Counted from the first letter of the stretch, positions 9,481-18,771 are shown. The stretch is 64,000 nt of DNA from Hymenobacter negativus (GCF_017571495.1 NZ_JAGETZ010000006.1:1-64000); one strand, 5' to 3'. Program-made: numbers and translations. Notes: generated from the sequence alone by a model not told the origin.

Positions 9481-11937
9481 ATGAAAATAATAGCGTTACT
9501 CTTTTTGTTGCTGCCACAGCTGCTTATTGCACAGGTAGTAACCATTAGCGGGTCGGTGCGCGATACCCGGCAACAAGCCGTGCCTTTCGCCAGCGTGGCT
9601 GTGCCGGGTACGGCCCTTGGCGTCACGGCTGATGCTGACGGTCATTTCAGCCTGCCCGGAGTTCCGGCCAATGCCGTTTTGCGCCTGCAAGCCAGCGCTG
9701 TGGGTTTTGCGCCGGTTGTGAAAAATGTGGAGCCCGTAGCTGGTCTAAGGGTTGATTTCACCCTGATGGCTGCCACTGCGGCCCTCACCGAAGTAGTAGT
9801 GACGGGCGTGGGCCGGGCCACCGAAATCCGGCGCAGCCCCGTACCCATTGCGGCCCTGAGCAAGCGCGAGATGCAGCTCAACGCCAACACCAACGCCATT
9901 GATGCGGCCGTGCGCGGCGTGCCGGGCCTGAGTGCCGTCACCACTGGCCCCAATATCAGCAAGCCATTCATCCGCGGACTGGGCTACAACCGGGTGCTGA
10001 CCATGTACAACGGCCTGCGGCAGGAAGGCCAGCAGTGGGGCGACGAGCACGGCCTCGAAGTAGATAACTATGATATTGATAGAGTGGAAGTAGTAAAAGG
10101 TCCTGCCAGCCTGCTCTACGGCTCTGATGCTGTGGCTGGAGTGGTAAACCTGCTGCCCGCCCTGCCCAGCGGCCCGGACGGCCAGCTGCGCGGCGAAGCG
10201 CTGGCTGAATATCAGAGCGTGAACGGCTTATTTGGCAATTCACTGGGCCTGAACTACCAGAAAAATGGCTTTCAGACCAGCTTGCGGGCCAGCTACCGCT
10301 TGGCCCATGACTACCGGAACGCCGTGGATGGCCTCGTATACAACACCGGTTTTCGGGAGCTGACCGTGACGGGCATGGTGGGCGTGCAGAAAAACTGGGG
10401 CAGTGCGCACTTCTACCTCACAGCCTACGACGACCACCAGGGAATTCCCGACGGCAGCCGCGACTCGCTCAGCCGCCGCTTCACCCGACAGGTAGGAGAG
10501 GGGCCGGCCGACGACATTAAAAACCGGCCGCTGGTAACGGATAGGGAGCTGCAGTCCTATCAAATCAGCAGCCTGCGCCAACACATTCAGCACTACCGGT
10601 TATTCAACCGCAGTACCTTCCATTTGGGCGAGGGCGAGCTTCGCCTGCTGCTGGGTGTGCAGCAAAACCACCGCCAGGAGTTCAACCACCCCACCGCGCC
10701 AAGTCAGCCGGGGCTCGACCTGCGCCTGACCACTTACAGCTACGATGCCCGCTACCTGCTGCCGGCCTGGCACGGCCTGGAAATCACGGTGGGCGGCAAC
10801 GGCATGACGCAAGTTAACCGCCACCAAGATGCCACCGACTTCCCCATTCCGGCCTACACGCTGGCGGATTTGGGCGGATTTGGGGTGGTGAAGAAAGCCT
10901 TTGGTGCGCTGGAAATAACTGGCGGCCTGCGCTACGATACGCGAGTGGTGCGCTGGGCTGATTTCTACGTGGCTCCGAATCCGGCCACCGGTTTTTCTGG
11001 AGCTGCCGGGGCAGGCACAGTGGGAAGTGAGCTGCCGTTCCCTTCTTTCCGCAACACATACCAGGGTGTATCGGCCAGCCTGGGCGGGAGCTATGCGCTG
11101 GGGCCGCGCCTCACGTTGCGGGCCAACGTGGCGCGGGGCTACCGCGCCCCTAATATTCCGGAAATCGGCTCCAATGGCCTCGACCCCGGCGCCCACATTG
11201 TGTACCTGGGCAACCGGGACTTCCAGCCCGAATTCAGCCTGCAGGAAGATGTAGGCGTGCTGTGGCAGTCGCCCAACTGGGAGGCTAGCGCCGAAATCTT
11301 CCATAACTACGTCCAGAACTTCATCTATCAGGCCCGCCTATTCGATGCCGTCGGCCAGCCAGTGGAGCTTGTGCCCGGCAATGCCACCTACCAATACCAG
11401 CAAGCGGCAGCCCGGCTCTATGGGTTGGAAATCAGCGTGAATATCCACCCTGCCGCCTTGCCCTGGTTGAGCTGGCGCAGCGGTGCGGCCCTGGTGCGCG
11501 GCCTCAACGAAAACGCGCAGCTGCTGGAACGCCTCGGCGCCGCGGCGCGCTACCTGCCGCTCATTCCGCCGCCGCAGGCCCGCACCGAACTGCGCCTGAC
11601 TGCCCCTGTTCACGCCAGCCGCCTCGCCGATACCTACTTCCGCATCGGTCTTGATGGCGTGGCTCGCCAAAACCAGTTTTACGCTGTGGACGGAGCTGAA
11701 ACCGCCACCGCTGGCTACGTACTGCTGAGCCTGGGCGCGGGTACTACCTTCCGCACCCGCGCTGGTCGTGACGCGGTGCAGGTATTCCTGCAGGCCGACA
11801 ATGTGTTGAACACTAGCTACCAGGCCCACCTCAACCGCCTGAAGTATTTCGAGTACTACACAGCTTCGTCCAACGGACGGAGTGGCATCTACAACCCTGG
11901 GCGCAACGTGGGCGTGAAAGTGGTCGTGCCGTTTTAG
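9481..11937 (+). CDS. TonB-dependent outer-membrane receptor, probably for metal
   Basis: 818-residue outer-membrane gated channel. The ATG at 9481 is chosen for its signal peptide (MKIIALLFLLLPQLLIAQ). It is followed by a carboxypeptidase regulatory-like domain (VSGS-type start, GHFSLPGV) at residues 20-100, a plug domain (EVVVTGVGRATEIRRSPVPI, VEVVKGPASLLYGSDAVAGVVN near 200-220) and a 22-strand barrel ending in an aromatic residue (VVVPF). TonB-dependent receptors of this shape import metal chelates or siderophores. It lies 85 bp downstream of mntH in the same direction, so I infer Mn or a related metal as cargo. The metal itself is not shown by any residue I can point to. Confidence 0.88.
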   Translation: MKIIALLFLLLPQLLIAQVVTISGSVRDTRQQAVPFASVAVPGTALGVTADADGHFSLPGVPANAVLRLQASAVGFAPVVKNVEPVAGLRVDFTLMAATAALTEVVVTGVGRATEIRRSPVPIAALSKREMQLNANTNAIDAAVRGVPGLSAVTTGPNISKPFIRGLGYNRVLTMYNGLRQEGQQWGDEHGLEVDNYDIDRVEVVKGPASLLYGSDAVAGVVNLLPALPSGPDGQLRGEALAEYQSVNGLFGNSLGLNYQKNGFQTSLRASYRLAHDYRNAVDGLVYNTGFRELTVTGMVGVQKNWGSAHFYLTAYDDHQGIPDGSRDSLSRRFTRQVGEGPADDIKNRPLVTDRELQSYQISSLRQHIQHYRLFNRSTFHLGEGELRLLLGVQQNHRQEFNHPTAPSQPGLDLRLTTYSYDARYLLPAWHGLEITVGGNGMTQVNRHQDATDFPIPAYTLADLGGFGVVKKAFGALEITGGLRYDTRVVRWADFYVAPNPATGFSGAAGAGTVGSELPFPSFRNTYQGVSASLGGSYALGPRLTLRANVARGYRAPNIPEIGSNGLDPGAHIVYLGNRDFQPEFSLQEDVGVLWQSPNWEASAEIFHNYVQNFIYQARLFDAVGQPVELVPGNATYQYQQAAARLYGLEISVNIHPAALPWLSWRSGAALVRGLNENAQLLERLGAAARYLPLIPPPQARTELRLTAPVHASRLADTYFRIGLDGVARQNQFYAVDGAETATAGYVLLSLGAGTTFRTRAGRDAVQVFLQADNVLNTSYQAHLNRLKYFEYYTASSNGRSGIYNPGRNVGVKVVVPF

Positions 11938-12022
11938 AAGCTTTGTTCCGGTTAGGCTACCGTTGGCCCTGAGTCTGGAAAACATAAGTCATCAATAATG
12001 CCCTTGCTCTCGTAGAGGGCCC

Positions 12023-12877
12023 ATGAAACTCCTTTTTTTACTCATTTTCCTGTTGCCAGTGGCGAGTTATGCGCAGGGGCCACAGAAAACCTCGCCCTAC
12101 GATTCGGCTCATTTCAGCTGGCGCAAGCCGGTGCCGCGCAACCGTCTGCGCGAGCTGCAGCCCGACCGGCCCGGCATCACCGAAAGCCCATTTACCGTAG
12201 ATGCCGGCCATGCGCAGGTGGAGATGGATGCTTTTCGCCTAAGCAATAGCGGCTCGGGCAACGACGACCAGGACCGCGAGATGCACCTGGCTTACACCAT
12301 GCTCAAGCTGGGCCTGAGCCGCCGCACCGATGTGCAGATTGAGGTGCCGCTCTACAGCATTGCCAAGCAGCGGCACACCGACGTGAGTGAGTGGCAGGAG
12401 CGCAATTCCGGCTTCGGCGACGTGACCCTGCGGGTGAAGCACAACTTCGTGGGCGACGACCAGGACGGCTCGCTGGCGGCCTCCGTTATCGGCTACGTGC
12501 GGCTGCCCACCGGCGGGCAAGTGGGCGATGGTGGCATGGAATACGGCGTGGTGCTGCCCATCGATATTGAATTGAGCGAGCAAATAAACCTGGAAGCCCA
12601 GCTCGAAACCGACCTCAACTACGACCGGGAACAGGCCCAGCGCTTTGTACGCCTGATGCCTTCGGCCGCGCTCGAGTGGGACTTTGCCAAAAAGGTAGGC
12701 ATTGTCCTCGAAGGCGTGACGCAGTGGAACACCGAGCAGCGCCGTTGGCAGGCGTCCACCAACATTGCGCCCATCTTCAAACTCACCGACAACCTACAAC
12801 TCGACCTCGGTACCCACTTGGCCCTGAACCGCCTCAGCGACCACGAGTATTTCGTGGGCTTCACGTTCCGTCGCTAG
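12023..12877 (+). CDS. Outer-membrane transporter-like protein (MetA/phenol-degradation family fold)
   Basis: 284 residues with a signal peptide (MKLLFLLIFLLPVASYAQ). The body has the layout of the Phenol_MetA_deg-type outer-membrane family: LQPDRPGITESPFTVDAGHAQ near the start, then alternating amphipathic strands and a C-terminal FTFRR strand. It follows the TonB receptor in the same direction after 85 bp and may be cotranscribed with mntH and the receptor. Function is unproven in the family; a channel or a companion of the receptor is an inference. Confidence 0.7.
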   Translation: MKLLFLLIFLLPVASYAQGPQKTSPYDSAHFSWRKPVPRNRLRELQPDRPGITESPFTVDAGHAQVEMDAFRLSNSGSGNDDQDREMHLAYTMLKLGLSRRTDVQIEVPLYSIAKQRHTDVSEWQERNSGFGDVTLRVKHNFVGDDQDGSLAASVIGYVRLPTGGQVGDGGMEYGVVLPIDIELSEQINLEAQLETDLNYDREQAQRFVRLMPSAALEWDFAKKVGIVLEGVTQWNTEQRRWQASTNIAPIFKLTDNLQLDLGTHLALNRLSDHEYFVGFTFRR

Positions 12878-12880
12878 CCT

Positions 12881-12972
12881 GTAGCCTGGACTCTGCGAGT
12901 CCGCGCGTGACGCGAAGGCATGCTGAATTCGTTTGGGCCCTTCTATAAGCGGACTCGCAGAGTCCACGCTAC
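12881..12972. repeat. REP-type palindromic element, GTAG class (copy 1)
   Basis: Arms GTAGCCTGGACTCTGCGAGT and ACTCGCAGAGTCCACGCTAC form a long imperfect palindrome with GTAGC ends. A copy with the same outer arm lies at 26367-26439 and a different hairpin with the same GTAGCG ends at 59239-59324. Confidence 0.8.
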
Positions 12973-12991
12973 GCCTTACCTTTGCGCCTGC

Positions 12992-13190
12992 AATGGTGCC
13001 AGACCCCGGTCACGGGGCGCGGCTGAAAAGGGAATTCGGTTCGATGCCGGAGCTGTCCCCGCAACTGTACGCTCCACATCGGGGCGGGCCACGATGCCAC
13101 TGTTGGCTGGTTGAGTATCAATCAGCTAAATGGGAAGGCGGCCCGCTCGGCGGAGTAAGCCAGGAGACCTGCCAGGGCATTCACAGGTTC
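12992..13190 (+). ncRNA. Cobalamin (AdoCbl-type) riboswitch
   Basis: All core boxes of the cobalamin aptamer are present in order: GGTGCC at 12995, CTGAAAAGGGAA near 13023-13034, GTCCCCGCAACTGTA near 13054-13069, ATGCCACTG near 13094, GGGAAGGCGG near 13132, and the B12 box AGCCAGGAGACCTGCC near 13158-13173. The full-length form with peripheral arms fits. It precedes a BtuB-type receptor by about 180 bp, so B12 should switch off expression of the uptake genes. Confidence 0.95.
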
Positions 13191-13371
13191 AGCATTCGCG
13201 GAGGACGAATGGAGAAAGAGAGCAGCGGCCGCCCTTGGACGGCCAGAGTACCCCTGTTTTTCGGCCTCGGTCTGACGGTAGCTGGCTTCGAAAGAAGCAG
13301 GCTGACGGCGGATTTTGAATCGAATTTTCTTTGCCGAAAATTTGATTCCGTTTCGTTTTTTTTCCTTTAAA

Positions 13372-15318
13372 ATGACTGCCTTTTGGGGCGGGGTGCTGCT
13401 GGTGTGTAGCGCTGGCCCGGCTATGGCACAGAGCTACCCGCGCCCGGCCCGCACCAGCCTGACCGATAGCGTGCATGCCCTGCCCGATGTGCAGGTGCGA
13501 GCTAGTCGAACGGCCCGCTTTGCTGTGGGTAGCCGCCGGCTGCTAATTGATTCGACTGCCCTCAGCCAACAACGTGGCGGCACACTGGCCGATGTGCTGT
13601 CCGCTCGCAACCCCATCTATTTCAAAACCTACGGGCCGGGCCAACTCAGCAGCATCACGGTGCGAGGCACGGCCGCACGGCACACCGCCGTGCTGTGGAA
13701 CGGCTTCAACATCAGTCTGCCTTCGTTGGGCGAGTCCGATTTTGCTACCTTGCCCGCCAGCGCCAACAGTCGGGTCGAGGTGCAGTTGGGGCCGGCTGGG
13801 GCCGCTTTTGGCAGCGGAGCTGTGGGCGGGGCAGTGCTACTGTCGTCGCCGTTGCGCTGGGGCCGCCAGGGCTGGGCCAGCGTGCAGGCCGATGCAGGCA
13901 GCTTTGGCTTGTGGGGCGGCAGCGTAGAAGGCGGCTTCAGCAACGAGCGGGTGGCCGCACAGGTGGCTGCTTCAGCCCGCACCGCACAGAACGATTTTAC
14001 TTACGCTGAGCCCGGCACGGGCCGCAACCGCCGGTTGGTGAATGCCGCGCTGCGGCACCAGCGGAGTGTGGCCGAAGACCTAGCCTGGCGCGTAGGCTCC
14101 GGCGGCGAAGTCCTGGCTTCGGTGTGGCTGACGGATACCGAGCGGGAAATACAGCCCAGCCTGGGCGCAGCTAACCGGCACGCGATGCAGCGCGACCGTA
14201 ACCGGCGCGTGCTGCTGGGCTACCGTCACACCATCTCGGACCGGCAAAGCTGGGCCGTGCGTGGCGCCTGGTTTGATGACGGCCTCGACTATTGGGACGA
14301 CGACCTTGACAGCCCGTCTCGCGTTTTCACCACGCAGGCCCAAGCCGAATACACAGCCCAATTAACTACTCGACTGGGCGTGCACGCGGGTATGGAGGTT
14401 CAACGCTTTGATGCCCGAATTTCTGACTATGGTCGCAACCTGAACGAGTACCGCAGCGCTGGATTTCTACTGGCCCGCTACGACCCCTTGCCGCGCCTGC
14501 ATCTGAGCGCCCAATTGCGGCAGGCTGTGCTGCCGGGGCAGCGCCCGCCACTGCTGCCAACAGTAGGAGGCGAGTGGGCGTTGCTCGACCGCGCCACCCA
14601 ACACCTCGCCGCTAAGGCCAGCGCAGCCCGTAGCTACCGCGCCCCTACCCTCAACGAGCGGTACTGGAGCCCCGGCGGCAACCCCAACCTGCTGCCCGAA
14701 ACCGGCATGGGCTACGAGGCCGGCCTGGCCTACAAGGGGCAGCCCGCTCAGCCCTCGACCCTGCGCTGGGAAGCCGAAATCACTGCTTACCGCCAAACCG
14801 TCGACAACTGGGTGCAGTGGTTGCCCGCCGCTGAGTACGCCGGCAGCTACTCGCCCCAAAACCTGCGCTTGGTACGCACTCAGGGCCTCGAAGCCAACGC
14901 CGAGCTCGGGTGGCGGCGGCCGGTGCACGGCATGCGGGTGCGGGCGGCCTATGCCTTTACGCAGGCCCGCAAGCTTGAGGGATACGCCCAGGATACCGAC
15001 CCCGTGGGCATGCAGCTAGCTTACGTGCCCCTGCACGCCGCCACTCTCAGCACCGACCATACGTGGCGGGGCTGGCAGGCCGGCGCCGCGTTGCAGCTCA
15101 CCGGCTACCGTTACACCAACGCTGCCGCCGAGGAGTTTCTGCCGTCCTACCTGCTGCTCAATGCCAACCTGGGTTACACGTTTCGGCCTGGCTTGGTATG
15201 GGCCTGCACTTTATTGCTGCAAGGCACTAACCTCGCCAACCAGGCTTACCAAAGCTATGCCTACCGCGTGATGCCTCCGCGGGCAGGGCAGTTCAGCTTG
15301 CGTGTGGCTTGGCGGTAG
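13372..15318 (+). CDS. btuB: TonB-dependent vitamin B12 receptor (BtuB-type)
   Basis: 648-residue outer-membrane receptor importing cobalamin. Signal peptide MTAFWGGVLLVCSAGPAMAQ; plug domain with SSITVRGTAARHTAVLWNG and RVEVQLGPAGAAFGSGAVGG; barrel with AASYRAPTLNERYWSPGG-like region near residue 420. It has no carboxypeptidase-like N-terminal domain, unlike the receptor at 9481. The cobalamin riboswitch directly upstream and the BtuG-like lipoprotein directly downstream settle the substrate better than the receptor sequence alone. Confidence 0.92.
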   Translation: MTAFWGGVLLVCSAGPAMAQSYPRPARTSLTDSVHALPDVQVRASRTARFAVGSRRLLIDSTALSQQRGGTLADVLSARNPIYFKTYGPGQLSSITVRGTAARHTAVLWNGFNISLPSLGESDFATLPASANSRVEVQLGPAGAAFGSGAVGGAVLLSSPLRWGRQGWASVQADAGSFGLWGGSVEGGFSNERVAAQVAASARTAQNDFTYAEPGTGRNRRLVNAALRHQRSVAEDLAWRVGSGGEVLASVWLTDTEREIQPSLGAANRHAMQRDRNRRVLLGYRHTISDRQSWAVRGAWFDDGLDYWDDDLDSPSRVFTTQAQAEYTAQLTTRLGVHAGMEVQRFDARISDYGRNLNEYRSAGFLLARYDPLPRLHLSAQLRQAVLPGQRPPLLPTVGGEWALLDRATQHLAAKASAARSYRAPTLNERYWSPGGNPNLLPETGMGYEAGLAYKGQPAQPSTLRWEAEITAYRQTVDNWVQWLPAAEYAGSYSPQNLRLVRTQGLEANAELGWRRPVHGMRVRAAYAFTQARKLEGYAQDTDPVGMQLAYVPLHAATLSTDHTWRGWQAGAALQLTGYRYTNAAAEEFLPSYLLLNANLGYTFRPGLVWACTLLLQGTNLANQAYQSYAYRVMPPRAGQFSLRVAWR

Positions 15319-15380
15319 GTGGTCGGTTAAATCGAACCACAATTGCTTATTAATTAATCATTTTACCTTTTACAAATTTC

Positions 15381-16418
15381 ATGTTTTCTCTCAAAAGATT
15401 GTCCTTGCTGGCGTTGGCCGGTAGTCTTTTCCTCACCGCTTGCGACCCTGACAAGGAAGACCCCAAAGTTGAATTGCCCAACCCTAGCGAGCGGGTGTAT
15501 GTGGTGAACGAAGGCTATTTCCCCAACCCAGATGGCGACATCAGCTTGTTCAATACCACTACCAAAACGGTGGCTAGTGCCAATCTATATAACAGCGTAA
15601 ACCGCACGGATTTAGGTGTTAACCCCCAGTCAATGACAATCATTGGCACGAAGGCCTACTTGGCCGTGACGGCCAGCGACTCGCTGAACGTAGTGACCCT
15701 CGCTGATTTCCGGCACTCGGCCGGCCTGCACTTAAAGCAGCCGCGCTACCTAGTGGCAGTATCGGCCACCAAAGCCTACGTGACGCAATGGAACGGCTAT
15801 ACTTTGCCGGGCACTGTGGGTATTATCGACTTGGCTACCAACCGTCTGACGGGTACTATCAGCACGGGCCTGGGCGTGCAGCCCGAGGAGATTCTGCTGG
15901 GCAAAAACGGCTTGGTGTACGTAACTAACACCAGCAGCAACTTTCTCACCGTCATCAATCCGGCCACTGATGCGGTGCAAACGCCCATTGCAACGCCGGA
16001 CGGCCCCAAAAACATTGTGCAGGATAATGCTGGCAATATCTGGGTGCTTTGCAGCTCATACGCTGGCACTACTGACCACCTCATTCGCTTTAATCCGGCT
16101 ACGCCAGCTACGCAAACCAATATTTCCTTTCCCAACGATTACAGAAACGGCAACCTGCGCATCACCCCGGCTGGCGACCAGGTATTCGTGTCGTTGGGCA
16201 CGGGCACCTATCAGTTGCCGCTTACGGCTACGGCCTTGCCCGCTACCCCGGTTATTCGCCGTAATTTTTATGGATTGGGTATTGATAAAGACGGAGTCAT
16301 TTACGGTGCTACACCCCGCGGCACGGCCAATGGCTACGTGGCCCGCTACACCACCACAGGTACCAAAATCGATTCCTTCCAAGTGGGAAAATACCCCAAT
16401 GGTTTCGTGTTCAACTAA
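15381..16418 (+). CDS. BtuG-like surface lipoprotein, beta-propeller (DUF5074/YncE type)
   Basis: 345 residues with a lipoprotein signal (LAGSLFLTAC, lipid Cys at residue 21). The mature part opens with ERVYVVNEGYFPNPDGDISL, typical of the DUF5074 propeller family, and has repeated blades such as KAYVTQWN, GLVYVTNTSSNFLTVIN and DNAGNIWVLC. In Bacteroides, BtuG proteins of this fold sit on the cell surface, bind B12 very tightly and form a lid on BtuB. Placement 62 bp behind the B12 receptor and under the same riboswitch supports the same role here. Identity as a true BtuG is an inference from fold and context. Confidence 0.8.
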   Translation: MFSLKRLSLLALAGSLFLTACDPDKEDPKVELPNPSERVYVVNEGYFPNPDGDISLFNTTTKTVASANLYNSVNRTDLGVNPQSMTIIGTKAYLAVTASDSLNVVTLADFRHSAGLHLKQPRYLVAVSATKAYVTQWNGYTLPGTVGIIDLATNRLTGTISTGLGVQPEEILLGKNGLVYVTNTSSNFLTVINPATDAVQTPIATPDGPKNIVQDNAGNIWVLCSSYAGTTDHLIRFNPATPATQTNISFPNDYRNGNLRITPAGDQVFVSLGTGTYQLPLTATALPATPVIRRNFYGLGIDKDGVIYGATPRGTANGYVARYTTTGTKIDSFQVGKYPNGFVFN

Positions 16419-16462
16419 TACTTTCCTTCCTTTTCCACATACCTTTTTTCTGTAAAAAGGGA

Positions 16463-16498
16463 AAAAGCCCCTCACCGCAAGGCGAGGGGCTTTTTTGA
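16463..16498. terminator. Bidirectional terminator
   Basis: AAAAAGCCCCTC and GAGGGGCTTTTTT pair around a short loop. It ends the B12 uptake operon and can also serve the small lipoprotein gene on the other strand. Confidence 0.88.
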
Positions 16499-16516
16499 TG
16501 GGGTAAACACCATCGG

Positions 16517-16789
16517 CTAGTCTGCGATGCCGTCGTGGTTGCGGTCGGTGGCTTCGCCGGCGGCTTTGTAGAGCTCCTTGCCGGTAGGGCGGTGGGTCGT
16601 GTCGCGGGAGAGGCCGGCCGTGGCCGAGTCGCCGCCCGCTACGCCGTCCTGGCCGGCGGCGGGGCCTTTTTTGGTATAGCCGCGCTCGACGTTGGTGTCG
16701 CCTTCTTTGGTGCCAGAGCTACAGGCGCTTAGTGAAGCGGTGAGAGCGAGGGCAACGGCAACGGGACGGAGGAGGGATTTCAGAAGCAT
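16517..16789 (-). CDS. Small lipoprotein of unknown function
   Basis: 90 residues. The start at 16789 puts a clear lipoprotein signal at the front (ALALTASLSAC, lipid Cys near residue 19). The mature part is short, hydrophilic and rich in Gly, Asp and Thr (GTKEGDTNVERGYTKKG), ending in DRNHDGIAD, which resembles a single calcium-binding-like DxNxDG loop. I know no function for it. Confidence 0.65.
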   Translation of the reverse strand: MLLKSLLRPVAVALALTASLSACSSGTKEGDTNVERGYTKKGPAAGQDGVAGGDSATAGLSRDTTHRPTGKELYKAAGEATDRNHDGIAD

Positions 16790-16947
16790 GAACGCAAGGA
16801 GTAGGGGATGTGAAAGATGAGCGACGCCGCAAGGTAAAGAAATAACCTCCCGTGGCGCAACCCGAACCTGCGGGCCCGGGTACGGTTGTAGCGGTGTGCG
16901 TGCCTGATAGGTTACGTACATGTGGCTTCACTCGTATTTTTTCGCCC

Positions 16948-17544
16948 ATGTTCTCTCTCAATTCCGCCGCTGTGCCGGCCCCGGCTTACACTTATACCGA
17001 ATTCCGGCAGCTGGTCAGTGACCTGGCCGACGGGCGCCGCACCACCGGTCCCGAGCAGTCGCCCGGCCTGATTCGCTACACCGACCAGAACCAGGGCCAC
17101 CTCGACCGTGCCTATGTGCTGCCGCTGCTGCCCGAGCTGGTAGAAAAGCTGCGCACGCTGCCCCGGCCCGAACAGTGGCTGGTGCTGGGCGAAGCCTGGT
17201 GCGGCGACACGGCCCACATCCTGCCCATCCTGGCGCACCTGGCTGATGAGAGCGGTGGGCGCGTGACGCTTCACGTTGTGCTCCGCTCTGAACATCCGGA
17301 GCTCATGGCCGCCCACCAAACCGATGGCAAAAACAGCATTCCCAAGCTCATCCGACGCGATGCGGCTACCGGCGCCGACCTCGGCGACTGGGGCCCGCGT
17401 CCAGCCGCGGCCCACGAGCTGGCGCACCAGCTGCACAGTGATAAAACGCTGCATACTAACCAGGTTGTGAAAGGGATGAACGAGTGGTACGCGGCTGACA
17501 ATGGCGAGTCGGTACAGCGCGAACTGCTGGCGCTGCTGGGCTAG
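16948..17544 (+). CDS. Thioredoxin-like family protein
   Basis: 198-residue cytoplasmic protein with a thioredoxin fold. The motif EAWCGDTAHILP near residue 92 stands where thioredoxins have WCxxC, but the second Cys is Asp-Thr here, so only one active-site Cys remains (WCGD type). TDGKNSIPKLI after it corresponds to the cis-proline region. This monothiol subfamily is common in Bacteroidota; a reductase or bacillithiol-like role is guessed, not shown. Confidence 0.8.
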   Translation: MFSLNSAAVPAPAYTYTEFRQLVSDLADGRRTTGPEQSPGLIRYTDQNQGHLDRAYVLPLLPELVEKLRTLPRPEQWLVLGEAWCGDTAHILPILAHLADESGGRVTLHVVLRSEHPELMAAHQTDGKNSIPKLIRRDAATGADLGDWGPRPAAAHELAHQLHSDKTLHTNQVVKGMNEWYAADNGESVQRELLALLG

Positions 17545-17599
17545 GTGTGCATTGTTCAACAGAATTCACGTATTTTCACCGTCCCGAATTCGTAAATCT

Positions 17600-17959
17600 A
17601 TGCCTTTGCCTCTGCGTGCTCGCCTTCAAAAATACGTTGCCGCCTGGCCTTGGCGGCGGGTGGGCATCCTGGCCGGTATCAGCCTGCTGCTGGCACTAAT
17701 GCTGGTGATTTACCTGTTTGGGGTGAGCGACCATTTTTTTGGTCGACTTTTTTCTGCCTTTTTCGTATTGTGCTGGCTGTTGGCGGTTACCTTCCTGGCC
17801 GTGGTACCGTTCGTGACCTGGGCCACCGCCCATTGGTTTGGGCGGGGCTGGGCCGAAGTCTCTACCCCGGCACCGCGTCCGCGCCGGGCGTCGGCGGGTG
17901 TTGCCGCAGCGCGTTCTCATTCTTCACCGGCTGCCTCACGGCGGCCCGAAAAATCGTAA
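17600..17959 (+). CDS. Small membrane protein
   Basis: 119 residues with two hydrophobic segments (residues 20-42 and 50-75) and an Arg/Pro/Ala-rich cytoplasmic tail. No family recognised. It ends 5 bp before the regulator that follows and may share its transcript. Confidence 0.55.
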   Translation: MPLPLRARLQKYVAAWPWRRVGILAGISLLLALMLVIYLFGVSDHFFGRLFSAFFVLCWLLAVTFLAVVPFVTWATAHWFGRGWAEVSTPAPRPRRASAGVAAARSHSSPAASRRPEKS

Positions 17960-17964
17960 AGCCC

Positions 17965-18537
17965 TTGAAAACTAATCTGCTGCATATCAAAAATATGGTG
18001 TGCCCCCGTTGCGTGGAGGCCGTGCATAGTCTATTGGAGCGTGCGGGCTACCGGCCCAAGGCGGTTTCCCTGGGCGTAGCCGAACTGGACGAAGCCACCC
18101 CCGCTGACCCCGAAGCTTTGGCGCCACTGCTGCACGCCGCTGGCTTCGAGCTGCTGCGCGGCCGGGCCGAGCAGCTGACCGAACAAATCAAAGGCACCCT
18201 GGCCGAGTACCTGGAGCACCTGCGTACGGCCCGTTCGCCCCTCACCACATCGGCCTTTCTGACGGACCGTTTTGCGGCTACCTACTCGCACCTGAGCAAG
18301 GTGTTTTCGCGCACTGCGCACCTCACCATCGAGAAATACCTTATCCGTCTCAAGATTGAGCGTGTGAAAGAGCTGCTCAGCTACGGCGAGCTGACCCTGA
18401 ACCAAATAGCCGACCAGATGCGCTACAGTTCCGGCCAGCACCTGAGCAATCAATTTCGCCAGGTGACAGGCTATTCCGTGAGCGAATTCCGCCGCCTGAT
18501 GACCCCTGAGCGCATGTCGCTGGATGCCCTGGCGTAA
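17965..18537 (+). CDS. AraC-family regulator with N-terminal HMA-like CxxC domain
   Basis: About 190 residues. Residues 1-70 read like a heavy-metal-associated domain (LLHIKNMVCPRCVEAVHSLL, then GYRPKAVSLGVAELDE), with the metal-binding pair in MVCPRC. Residues 85-185 are an AraC-type double helix-turn-helix (HLSKVFSRTAHLTIEKYLI, then LNQIADQMRYSSGQHLSNQF, GYSVSEFRRLM). I prefer the TTG at 17965 because it completes the first strand of the HMA fold; the ATG at 17995 would cut it. The next gene, on the other strand, is a Cys-rich copper-binding protein, so sensing Cu+ or a similar thiophilic metal is the simplest reading. Confidence 0.8.
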   Translation: MKTNLLHIKNMVCPRCVEAVHSLLERAGYRPKAVSLGVAELDEATPADPEALAPLLHAAGFELLRGRAEQLTEQIKGTLAEYLEHLRTARSPLTTSAFLTDRFAATYSHLSKVFSRTAHLTIEKYLIRLKIERVKELLSYGELTLNQIADQMRYSSGQHLSNQFRQVTGYSVSEFRRLMTPERMSLDALA

Positions 18538-18540
18538 CGC

Positions 18541-18576
18541 TTGGCCTTGCAAAGCCGCAGGCCGTAGCAACCAAGA
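18541..18576. repeat. Inverted repeat, left arm
   Basis: The sequence GCTTGGCCTTGCAAAGCCGC and the following AGGCCGTAGCAACCAAG return in inverted orientation at 18717-18754 with a few changes. Each arm can also fold on itself (GGCCTTGCAAAGCC). Confidence 0.7.
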
Positions 18577-18619
18577 TTCAGCGTAATCAACCTGTTCTCT
18601 GCAACCAACCCGATAATGT

Positions 18620-18657
18620 GAAAAGCCCTGATACGACACTGTATCGGGGCTTTTTTG
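18620..18657. terminator. Bidirectional terminator
   Basis: GAAAAGCCCTGATAC and GTATCGGGGCTTTTTT pair around a short loop. It lies between the convergent AraC-type regulator and the copper-binding protein gene. Confidence 0.85.
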
Positions 18658-18716
18658 TAAATGGCTCTATCATAATCAAGAGCTTGTCACTTCGTAGGAC
18701 GGATTAGTTGCGCTGA

Positions 18717-18754
18717 CCCTTGGTTGCCACGGCCTGTGGCCTTGCAAGGCCAAA
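18717..18754. repeat. Inverted repeat, right arm
   Basis: Inverted, slightly diverged partner of 18541-18576; the pair encloses the bidirectional terminator. Confidence 0.7.
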
Positions 18755-18771
18755 CGCGCAATCCAATCCTG

